A DNA stretch of 39,153 bases from contig JAQTYQ010000030.1 in the NCBI GenBank assembly GCA_028688225.1, forward strand, positions 1 through 39,153, given 5' to 3'. Made by a program: the position numbers and the translations under genes. Of this stretch, positions 33,492 to 39,153 are shown one piece after another. Under the pieces are notes generated by a model that made no database searches, was not told the DNA's origin, and was given only the letters and a program-made list of their open reading frames with translations. Source of the DNA: Opitutaceae bacterium. Lineage in GTDB: Bacteria > Verrucomicrobiota > Verrucomicrobiia > Opitutales > Opitutaceae. Each line of letters starts with the position of its first letter. The stretch's first letter is position 1.

Positions 33492-33559
33492 GCCGGGTCC
33501 ATTTTGATTGCCTGAGGCAACGGATGGGAAAAGCACCAACCGGGTACTGATTACTCGGC
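33492..33559 (+). promoter_or_regulatory. Structured leader with two alternative stems
   Basis: In the leader before the homocysteine methyltransferase, GCCGGGT (33492-33498) can pair with ACTCGGC (33553-33559), closing an arm with stems 33499-33502/33524-33527 and 33508-33512/33516-33520 around a TGA loop. A second CCGGGT (33540-33545) can pair with the same ACTCGG (33553-33558). The two pairings exclude each other, as in a riboswitch or attenuator. No known class was recognised. Confidence 0.35.
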
Positions 33560-33574
33560 AACGAAAGAAACGAC

Positions 33575-34471
33575 ATGAAGCAGCTTGGCATTCTGGCAGC
33601 GGTTCAGTCAGGCAGGGTCTTGGTTTCGGATGGGGCCTGGGGCACCTTCCTCCAAAAAAAAGGCCTGAAGCCCGGTGAGTGTCCCGAGCTCTGGTGCGTC
33701 GAGCGGCGCGCCGAAGTGCTGGATGTAGCCCGGAACTACATCAATGCGGGTGCCGACATGATCGAGTCGAACAGCTTTGGCGGCACGCGCTTCAAGTTGG
33801 AGGCCTATGGGCTGGCCGATCGCGTGGCCGAGATCAACGAGGCGGCGGCCCGGATTTCCCGCGAAGCGGCCGGTCCAGACCGGTGGGTCATCGCTTCGAT
33901 CGGGCCGACCGGAAAGATGCTCGTGACGGAGGAGGTGACCGAGGACGAGCTTTACGCGGTTTTCAAGGAACAGGCGGTGGCGCTGGCCAAAGGAGGCGCC
34001 GATGCGCTGTGCATTGAGACCATGAGCGCGGCCGATGAAGCGGCCATCGCCGTGCGCGCGGCCCGGGAGCACACTGATCGTGCAGTTATTTGCACGTTCA
34101 CGTTCCAGGCCGGCAGCCAGGGTCAGTACCGCACCATGATGGGGGTATCGCCGACGCAGGCTGCCCAGGCCGCGATTCAGGCGGGCGCACACATCGTGGG
34201 CACCAATTGCGGGAACGGCATGGAGCACATGGTGGCGATTGTTAAGGAGATGCGCGCGGCCGCCGGCACCACCCCCATCCTTGTCCATGCCAACGCCGGG
34301 CTGCCCAAGAATGTTAATGGGACGGACGTTTTCCCTGAAAGCCCGGCCGACATGGCCGCGAGGGTGAAAGCGGTCGTCGACGCCGGAGCGAACATCGTGG
34401 GTGGCTGCTGTGGCACCACGCCGGCTCATATCCAGGCCATCCGGAGAGCGGTGGATGCCCTGAAGAAGTGA
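33575..34471 (+). CDS. Homocysteine S-methyltransferase domain protein (MetH-N type)
   Basis: A 298-residue barrel equal to the N-terminal homocysteine-binding module of MetH only. The zinc ligands are C212 in GTNCGNG and C278, C279 in GGCCGTT. VSDGAWGTFLQKKG and ESNSFGGTRFKLE are also typical. There is no pterin, cobalamin or activation domain, so its methyl donor must be a separate protein or small molecule. The neighbourhood points to a corrinoid protein, possibly AcsC/AcsD. It shares no fold with the MesB-like enzyme in the opposite operon. ATG 33575 follows a weak ribosome site. Confidence 0.9.
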   Translation: MKQLGILAAVQSGRVLVSDGAWGTFLQKKGLKPGECPELWCVERRAEVLDVARNYINAGADMIESNSFGGTRFKLEAYGLADRVAEINEAAARISREAAGPDRWVIASIGPTGKMLVTEEVTEDELYAVFKEQAVALAKGGADALCIETMSAADEAAIAVRAAREHTDRAVICTFTFQAGSQGQYRTMMGVSPTQAAQAAIQAGAHIVGTNCGNGMEHMVAIVKEMRAAAGTTPILVHANAGLPKNVNGTDVFPESPADMAARVKAVVDAGANIVGGCCGTTPAHIQAIRRAVDALKK

Positions 34472-34531
34472 GCGCATCTTGACCCGCCCCGGAAGCTCCT
34501 GCCTCCCCTGATTTTCCCAGCGAGGACTGCC

Positions 34532-34783
34532 ATGGCAGAATTTCGTTGCCCGGGTCAGGACATGCGATGCTGGAGACCAGAGGACATCTTCCTGGGCAAT
34601 TGTCCGTCTTGCGGTGTTGAAATCGAGATCTGGAAGGACGAACCCTTCCGTTGTTGTCCGTCCTGCCGCACGCCAGTCCGAAACCCGAAGCAGGATTGTG
34701 GCTGTACGCAATGGTGCCAACACGCCTTGGACTGCCTCGCGCCGGTGCTTGCCGACCGGAGCCGCTCCGGCCCGATTCCCTAG
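34532..34783 (+). CDS. Small cysteine-rich zinc-ribbon protein
   Basis: An 83-residue protein with eleven cysteines: C6 and C13, CPSCG (C24, C27), CCPSC (C41, C42, C45), and C56, C58, C62, C68 in DCGCTQWCQHALDC. The blocks CPGQDMRCWRPEDIF, EIWKDE and NPKQDCGC resemble N-terminal zinc-ribbon segments I know from HD-domain and corrinoid-methyltransferase contexts in anaerobes; that link is from memory. It follows the methyltransferase by 60 bases on the same strand and is likely cotranscribed. It may bind zinc or an iron-sulfur cluster. A GAGGA sequence precedes the ATG. Confidence 0.7.
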   Translation: MAEFRCPGQDMRCWRPEDIFLGNCPSCGVEIEIWKDEPFRCCPSCRTPVRNPKQDCGCTQWCQHALDCLAPVLADRSRSGPIP

Positions 34784-34804
34784 CGAAGTCTGATCGGGCC
34801 GGAG
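34765..34804 (+). terminator. Hairpin across the end of the zinc-ribbon gene
   Basis: A perfect 12-bp inverted repeat (34765-34776 against 34793-34804) with a 16-base loop encloses the stop codon at 34781-34783. There is no T run. It may end or stabilise the methyltransferase mRNA. Confidence 0.45.
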
Positions 34805-34823
34805 GATGGATGCATTGAGGCTG

Positions 34824-34890
34824 GATTCTTGTTACTGCTCGCAAAATCGCCTGACGGGTAGGGACGGACCGCTGGGTCGTCCGTGCTTCG
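34824..34890. repeat. Intergenic repeat copy B
   Basis: This stretch matches 21185-21250 in the same orientation over about 60 bases, with the core GGGACGGACCGCTGGGTCGT, which itself can fold (GGACG with CGTCC). It lies between the zinc-ribbon gene and the polymerase gene and marks the right edge of the CODH/ACS block. Confidence 0.65.
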
Positions 34891-34896
34891 CTGCCG

Positions 34897-36198
34897 TCAC
34901 TTTTTCCGTGGCCGGATGACTTTCGACTGCTGCGGATCAATTTCCTCGAGTTCCGGCCGGGGGATGCGCGTGAAGGCGATGCGCATCGGCGCATAGCCCG
35001 TGGCGCCGTGCGCGCCGCCGAAATAGACGGTGTTCTTGCCGTAGGCGCGGTTGAGGCGGTCGACGACGTCGTGCAGGCGCTCATGCGCCTGCTCCTGCTC
35101 GCGGGCAAACAGATCCGGCGTATGGCCGGGCAGCTCGACGAGGTTGAACAGCACGAGTCCAACCTTGAAGGGCGCGCGGCCCCGCGCCGGGCGGCGCTCC
35201 CAAATTTGGGTGAGGGCGTCGATGAGCTGGAGGGTGTCCTGCGTCTCGTTGAAACGCAGCTCATTGCTCCAGCCCCGGTCCTCGCGATGACGCACCGAAA
35301 CCTGCAGGCCGCCGGCAAAGAGGCCCATGTCGCGCAGGCGCATCGCGGCCTTCTGCAGGAGGCGGTGCAGCACCGCGAGCGCGGCCGTCTCGTTGCGCAA
35401 TTCGGGGGGAAGCACGTGCGAGTGCCCGACCGTCTGATGGCGGGGCGGCGGCAGCGGGATCTCCTCGCCGCGCAGGCGGGCATGCATGCGCTCGCCTTCG
35501 ATGCCGCCCCAGGCGGCTCGCAGCTCCTCCCGGGTGGCGGCGTAGAGCTTCCGCACCGTGTCGATGCCGCGGGCGCGCAGGCGGCGCTCCATGTTCTCGC
35601 CGATGCCGACAAAGTCGCCGATCTCCAGGTCCAGCAGCCGCCGCGGCACATCGGCGTCATCGAGGACCACCAGGCCGTCGGGTTTCTGCATGTCCGAGGC
35701 GACCTTGGCCAGGAACGAATTGGATGCGATGCCGATCGAGCAGGTGAGGCAGGCTCCGGCTCCGCGGGTGATCGCCGCCTTGATGCGGCGGGCCACCGCC
35801 ACCGCCCGCTCCCGCGACGCGAAGGTCGCCGTGAGGTCACAGGCCACCTCGTCGATCGACATGACGCTGGTCACGTGGAGGCACGATTCGATGATCTCGA
35901 TCAGCCGGCGGTGATACTGGATGTAGAGGGCGGGGCGCGCCTCGACGATGATGATGCCGGGGCACCGCCGCCGCGCCTCGTCGACGCGGGCGTTGCGTTT
36001 CAAGCCGCGCTGTTTGGCCTCGACGCTCACGGCGATGCAGCCGGTCGTCTCGGCCATCACCGGGACCACGCCCACGGGCCGGCCGCGCAGCTCCGGCCGC
36101 TCCTGCTGCTCGCAGGAGGCGAAGAACGAGTTGAAATCGACGATGAGCGTTCGCAGCGGCACTCCGCCAGAGCATGGCGGGCGTACCGGATGGGTCAA
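34897..36198 (-). CDS. Y-family DNA polymerase (DinB/Pol IV-like)
   Basis: A 433-residue translesion polymerase. The first catalytic Asp is D21 in LIVDFNSFFASCEQ, with the steric-gate aromatic F26. The second motif is SIDEVACDLT. The finger/thumb blocks SIGIASNSFLAKVASDMQKPDG and FVGIGENMERRLRARGI follow, then a little-finger domain. In DinB the second motif-I position is Asp, but here it is Asn (DFN), so the protein may be a divergent lineage. GTG at 36162 (V13) is an alternative start. No lexA or imuA is nearby. Confidence 0.87.
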   Translation of the reverse strand: MTHPVRPPCSGGVPLRTLIVDFNSFFASCEQQERPELRGRPVGVVPVMAETTGCIAVSVEAKQRGLKRNARVDEARRRCPGIIIVEARPALYIQYHRRLIEIIESCLHVTSVMSIDEVACDLTATFASRERAVAVARRIKAAITRGAGACLTCSIGIASNSFLAKVASDMQKPDGLVVLDDADVPRRLLDLEIGDFVGIGENMERRLRARGIDTVRKLYAATREELRAAWGGIEGERMHARLRGEEIPLPPPRHQTVGHSHVLPPELRNETAALAVLHRLLQKAAMRLRDMGLFAGGLQVSVRHREDRGWSNELRFNETQDTLQLIDALTQIWERRPARGRAPFKVGLVLFNLVELPGHTPDLFAREQEQAHERLHDVVDRLNRAYGKNTVYFGGAHGATGYAPMRIAFTRIPRPELEEIDPQQSKVIRPRKK

Positions 36199-36223
36199 AC
36201 ACCGCGACCCTTGACATGATGGC

Positions 36224-36246
36224 GATGTCTAACACGATGTCTAACA
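36224..36246 (+). repeat. Two 11-bp direct repeats before the antitoxin gene
   Basis: GATGTCTAACA occurs at 36224-36234 and 36236-36246, a 12-base period, ending in the ATG. A TTGACA lies at 36211-36216. Binding of the antitoxin in tandem is possible, but the repeat also gives in-frame Met-Ser-Asn codons and may be a slippage product. Confidence 0.4.
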
Positions 36247-36500
36247 TGAAAACCGCCACGATTCGCGAAGTGCAGCATGGGCTCAGCGCCGTCATCAAGC
36301 GCGTGCAGCGCGGCGAGGAAGTCACGATCACCAGACGGGGTCAGGTGATCGCAAGGTTGGTGCCGGCTGGCGTGGCCAAAAAACAAAAGGCCAAATGGCC
36401 GGACTTTACAGGACGGATGCGGGCGATCTTTCCGGAGGGAGTGCCGCCCGGAAAGCCCACCAGTGAAGTGGTCAAGGAATTGCGCGAGGAACGATTTTGA
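36246..36500 (+). CDS. Phd/YefM-family antitoxin
   Basis: An 84-residue antitoxin. The N-terminal part (TATIREVQHGLSAVIKRVQRGEEVTITRRGQVIARLVP) is the standard Phd/YefM DNA-binding fold, and the C-terminal tail (TSEVVKELREERF) is the part that neutralises the toxin. ATG 36246 is chosen, but in-frame ATGs at 36225 and 36237 would add three or seven residues. Coupled to the PIN toxin by a TTGA overlap. Confidence 0.85.
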   Translation: MKTATIREVQHGLSAVIKRVQRGEEVTITRRGQVIARLVPAGVAKKQKAKWPDFTGRMRAIFPEGVPPGKPTSEVVKELREERF

Positions 36501-36937
36501 GCCTCTACCTCGATTCCAGTTTGGTGGTTAAACTCTACGTGCCGGAGACCAATTCGGCGGCAGTCATCAAATTTATCGAGGCGCGTCGGCAGCCACTGGT
36601 GGTGACCCGGCACTTGTCATTGGAGGTTCAGACGGCGATCCGGCGCCGGGTTTTCGACCAGAGCCTGCCGGCCGACAGGGCGAAGCAAGCCATTCAGAAT
36701 TTCAATCGCGATGTGGGGTCGGGCTATGTTTTCAACGATCCCGCCTTGGATATGCATGAGGTTTACAGCAGGGCGTTGCGCCTCTCTCGTGATTGGGCGG
36801 ATACGCTGGGGGTCCGCACGCTCGATATCCTGCATGTGGCATCGGCACTCGAACTAAAGTTGGATGAATTTGCGACGGGTGACGAACGACAGGCGAAACT
36901 GGCCGAAAGATGCGGACTGAAAGTGACAAGGCTGTAA
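36497..36937 (+). CDS. PIN-domain toxin (VapC-like)
   Basis: A 146-residue PIN nuclease with the acidic metal-binding residues in place: D6 in LYLDSSLVVKLY, the Glu in SLEVQTAIRRR, the Asp in LDILHVASALEL and the Asp in TGDERQAKLAE. It starts with TTG overlapping the antitoxin stop. VapC toxins cleave specific tRNAs or rRNA; the target here is unknown. Its 3' end overlaps the phosphoesterase gene start by 28 bases. Confidence 0.88.
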   Translation: MSLYLDSSLVVKLYVPETNSAAVIKFIEARRQPLVVTRHLSLEVQTAIRRRVFDQSLPADRAKQAIQNFNRDVGSGYVFNDPALDMHEVYSRALRLSRDWADTLGVRTLDILHVASALELKLDEFATGDERQAKLAERCGLKVTRL

Positions 36938-37377
36938 GCTGGCGCATCGCCGTGCTGGCTGACACGCATGACCATTACCCACCCGACCTGCCGGGGCGCC
37001 TGCGCGCGGCCGATGAGATCTGGCATCTCGGCGACGTCTGCAGCCCGTCGGTGCTGGCGGCGTTCGAACAACTCGGGCTGCCGCTGCGCGTGGTGCTGGG
37101 CAATTGCGACTGGCATTCCGGCTGGCCGCGCGAACTGCGGGTCCGGCACGGCGGGATGCGTTTCCTGCTGGTTCACGCTCCGCCCGCAAGGACGCCGCGT
37201 GAGACCGACGTCGTGTTGCACGGTCATACCCACCGGCCGCGCGACGAAACCGATCCGCACGGCGTGCGCTGGCTGAATCCGGGTTGTATTTCGCGTCCGC
37301 GCAGCGGCGTCCCGCCGAGCTTCGCGTGGCTTGACATCAGGTCGGACCGGCTCGATTGGCGGATCGTGCCGTTGTGA
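36910..37377 (+). CDS. YfcE/MJ0936-type metallophosphoesterase
   Basis: A 155-residue phosphodiesterase with the full dimetal motif set: VLADTHDHYP (D, H), WHLGDVCSP (GD), LGNCDW (GNCD), LLVHAPP (H) and LHGHTHRP (GHTH). It is short and single-domain, like YfcE. The cellular substrate is not known for most members. It overlaps the toxin gene by 28 bases and the next gene by 4 bases (GTGA), which suggests translation within one mRNA. Confidence 0.9.
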   Translation: MRTESDKAVSWRIAVLADTHDHYPPDLPGRLRAADEIWHLGDVCSPSVLAAFEQLGLPLRVVLGNCDWHSGWPRELRVRHGGMRFLLVHAPPARTPRETDVVLHGHTHRPRDETDPHGVRWLNPGCISRPRSGVPPSFAWLDIRSDRLDWRIVPL

Positions 37378-37952
37378 AAACCATGCTCAAGAAACTGCCC
37401 AATCTGCTCAGCCTCCTCCGTCTCGCCCTCTTGACCCCCGCGATGGTGGTGGTGGCGTGGTCCGGTGGTTCGCGGGCGTGGTTCCTGGCTCTGCTCGCCG
37501 CGGCGCTGTTGACCGACGCACTCGACGGATTCCTCGCCCGGCAGCTGGGCGCCCAGTCAGACCTGGGTCGCCGGCTCGACAGTTGGGGGGACTATGCCAT
37601 GACCGCCGCCGCCGCCGTGGGCGTATGGCGCCTGTGGCCGGAGGTGGCGCGCCGCGAGTGGCCGTGGTTCGTGGTGGTGCTGGCGGGGTGCTTTGCCATC
37701 GTGGCTTACGGACTGATCCGGTGGCGACTGGTGCTGGGCTACCACACCTGGCTGGCCAAAGGGATGGCCGTGGTGCTGCCGTTGGCGTTGCTCGTGCTTC
37801 TGGCCGGCTGGTCGACGGTGCCATTCCATGTGGCCGTGGTGTTGCAGGTCTTGTGTGCCGGGGAAGAACTGGTCATCACGTATCTGCTCCCCGGTTACTC
37901 GGGCGAAGTCCCGAGCGCATGGCATGCACGCCGGATGCGCCGGAAACCGTAG
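37374..37952 (+). CDS. CDP-alcohol phosphatidyltransferase family membrane protein
   Basis: A 192-residue polytopic membrane enzyme of the family that joins a CDP-activated lipid to an alcohol. The signature DGx2ARx8Gx3Dx3D is intact in LDGFLARQLGAQSDL followed by GRRLDSWGDY. About six hydrophobic helices are visible. The alcohol (glycerol phosphate, inositol or other) cannot be assigned. GTG 37374 overlaps the previous stop by 4 bases, and ATG 37383 is an alternative. Confidence 0.88.
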   Translation: MKTMLKKLPNLLSLLRLALLTPAMVVVAWSGGSRAWFLALLAAALLTDALDGFLARQLGAQSDLGRRLDSWGDYAMTAAAAVGVWRLWPEVARREWPWFVVVLAGCFAIVAYGLIRWRLVLGYHTWLAKGMAVVLPLALLVLLAGWSTVPFHVAVVLQVLCAGEELVITYLLPGYSGEVPSAWHARRMRRKP

Positions 37953-38060
37953 GCGCGCTCGACGCGGGCGATCCGCACCTGGAGCGAAGAGGCAGCGGCC
38001 CCGCGGCCGGGCACGCCGGCCAGGCTGAAACTGGCGGCTGGCGTTCCCCGGCGGAAATGT

Positions 38061-38789
38061 TTGAGTGTGCCCGCAACCGTGGCGGAACCGCAGATCCATC
38101 TGGCCGCACCGGCCGGGGCGACCGACCCCGGCATCCTGTTCATCCGCAGCGACCGGGCGCACCGGTACCGGCTGACGCTGCGGCGCGACGGCACCGCCGT
38201 GGCCACCATTCCGCGGCACGGCTCGGAGCGCGCGGCACGGCAATTCGTCGGGCAGCACCTCGGCTGGCTCGAGCGGGCCCGGGCGCGCCAGCAGGCCCGG
38301 CCGCACCCCGCCGCGGTGTGGCTCCCCGGCACGCCGGTGCTCTGGCGGGGGGAGGCGCAGCCGATCCGCGTCGCGGCGGATGGTGGGCGGCCGATGATCA
38401 GCCTGGGCGCCGACGTGTTCCGCGTGCCGCGGCTCGAGGGCGATCTGCGGCCGGCGCTCGAAGCGCAGTTCGCCCGCCGGGCGCGCATCGAGCTGCCCGC
38501 CCGGACGTGGGAACTGGCCGCGGAGACCGGCATCCGGATCAGGCATGTCACCATCCGCAACCAGCGCTCACGCTGGGGCTCATGCTCGGCCCGCGGCACG
38601 ATTGCGCTCAACTGGCGGCTGGTCCAGGCGCCCGATCTGGTGCGCGACTACATCATCCGCCATGAGCTGATGCATCGGCGGGAGATGAACCACTCCGTCC
38701 GGTTCTGGGCGCACGTGGAGGCGGTCTGCCCCGCCTGGCGTTCCGCCGAGCGCTGGCTCAAGCGGCACGGCCCCCTGCTGGGGTTGTGA
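38061..38789 (+). CDS. YgjP-like (DUF45) metallopeptidase domain protein
   Basis: A 242-residue protein of the SprT/YgjP-like zinc peptidase fold. The zinc helix is IRHELMHRREMNHS (H201, E202, H205, with H211 as third ligand), preceded by NQRSRWGSCSARGTIALNW, which is characteristic of the family, and followed by FWAHVEAVCPAWR. Function unknown; many sit in gene clusters with restriction systems, but none is seen here. The start at 38061 is TTG, and GTG 38067 is equally possible. About 110 bases separate it from the previous gene. Confidence 0.85.
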   Translation: MSVPATVAEPQIHLAAPAGATDPGILFIRSDRAHRYRLTLRRDGTAVATIPRHGSERAARQFVGQHLGWLERARARQQARPHPAAVWLPGTPVLWRGEAQPIRVAADGGRPMISLGADVFRVPRLEGDLRPALEAQFARRARIELPARTWELAAETGIRIRHVTIRNQRSRWGSCSARGTIALNWRLVQAPDLVRDYIIRHELMHRREMNHSVRFWAHVEAVCPAWRSAERWLKRHGPLLGL

Positions 38790-38809
38790 GCCGGGGTCCG
38801 GCGCCGGAC

Positions 38810-39153
38810 TTACCCGCGGGATCCGGGTTTCTCCGGAATGAGTGCGCTGGCCAGCACCGACATCGTGAGCACGCCGCCGATGACGCCGAGCGAAACAAGC
38901 GTGGAGACATCGATCCAGTGTTCGATCAGCATCTTCACGCCGATGAAGACCAGGATGATGGCGAGACCGAGCTTCAGGTAACGGAAGAGCTGCATGACAC
39001 CGTTGAGGGCGAAATAAAGCGAACGCAGGCCGAGGATCGCAAAGATGTTGAAGGTGAGCGCCACGAAGCCGTCCTTCGAGATCGCCAGCACCGCGGGCAG
39101 CGAGTCGAGCGCGAACACCAGGTCCGTCGTTTCGACGACGAGCAGCACGATGA
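38810..39153 (-). CDS. TerC-family membrane protein, C-terminal part
   Basis: The frame continues past the right edge, so the N-terminus is missing. The visible 114 residues contain a conserved block (LVVETTDLVFALDSLPAVLAI, with the membrane-embedded acidic residues), then KDGFVALTFNIFAILGLRSLYF, and two more hydrophobic helices before the short charged tail. TerC proteins are implicated in metal handling at the membrane, including manganese export coupled to protein secretion. Convergent with the YgjP-like gene. Confidence 0.9.
   Translation of the reverse strand, partial: IVLLVVETTDLVFALDSLPAVLAISKDGFVALTFNIFAILGLRSLYFALNGVMQLFRYLKLGLAIILVFIGVKMLIEHWIDVSTLVSLGVIGGVLTMSVLASALIPEKPGSRG

Noticed and set aside
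33154..33574. Cobalamin riboswitch before the methyl-transfer genes
   Set aside because: I looked for the conserved GCCACTG B12-box core on both strands and did not find it.
36211..36246. Promoter with TTGACA before the second antitoxin gene
   Set aside because: No acceptable -10 sequence lies 16-18 bases downstream, so only the direct repeat is reported.
1..39153. tRNA, rRNA and CRISPR arrays
   Set aside because: No T-loop-like GTTCGANTC with matching acceptor stem, no rRNA-like stretch, and no regularly spaced direct repeats were seen.

Overview
The window is GC-rich and densely coded, with many genes lacking a strong Shine-Dalgarno sequence and with GC-rich palindromic repeats between genes. 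The gene set (RNase Y, exported oligoendopeptidase, PEGA lipoprotein, Ser/Thr kinase fused to a formylglycine-generating-enzyme-like domain, FHA-cyclase, two PIN toxin pairs) suggests a member of the PVC group, most likely a Verrucomicrobiota (Opitutales-like) bacterium. This assignment is inferred from gene style, not from a marker gene. No rRNA, tRNA or CRISPR was seen.

Region 1 (1-11.6 kb) is chromosomal housekeeping: RNase Y, QueF, a PIN/Phd toxin-antitoxin pair, an inositol-monophosphatase/HisN-type phosphatase diverging from a DnaQ-like exonuclease around a 38-bp palindrome, a WecG/TagA glycosyltransferase coupled to a HAD phosphatase, an exported PepF-like peptidase, and a PTS-IIA gene followed by two tandem corA genes. 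Region 2 (11.6-18.8 kb) is a signalling cluster: PEGA/TolB-propeller lipoprotein, PP2C phosphatase, a small unknown protein, an FHA plus class III cyclase protein, and a large transmembrane kinase with a C-terminal FGE-sulfatase-like domain. Region 3 (18.8-21.1 kb) holds a rhomboid protease and a nucleotidyltransferase-GHMP kinase fusion.

Region 4 (21.3-34.8 kb) is the centrepiece. Eight minus-strand genes form a carbonyl branch of the Wood-Ljungdahl pathway: cooC (second copy), a 76-residue coiled-coil protein, a core methionine synthase of the MetE/UROD fold (MesB-like), cooC (first copy), CO dehydrogenase (acsA/cooS), a 1170-residue fusion of acetyl-CoA synthase AcsB with the corrinoid protein small subunit AcsD, AcsC, and the corrinoid reactivator RACo. 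Divergent from them are a stand-alone MetH-type homocysteine methyltransferase and a cysteine-rich zinc-ribbon protein. The genes can be read as one methyl-corrinoid system: the CooC proteins supply nickel, AcsA makes CO, AcsB joins CO to the methyl group carried by AcsC/AcsD, RACo re-reduces cobalt, and MesB may draw methyl groups off for methionine. No acsE and no folate methyl-branch gene lies in the window. The block is bounded by two same-orientation copies of one intergenic repeat.

Region 5 (34.9-39.15 kb) returns to ordinary genes: a Y-family polymerase, a second Phd/PIN pair, a YfcE-type phosphoesterase, a CDP-alcohol phosphatidyltransferase, a YgjP-like metallopeptidase and the end of a TerC-family gene.

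Two genes, the HisN-like phosphatase and the rhomboid, are each followed downstream by a degenerate second copy of their own 3' end.
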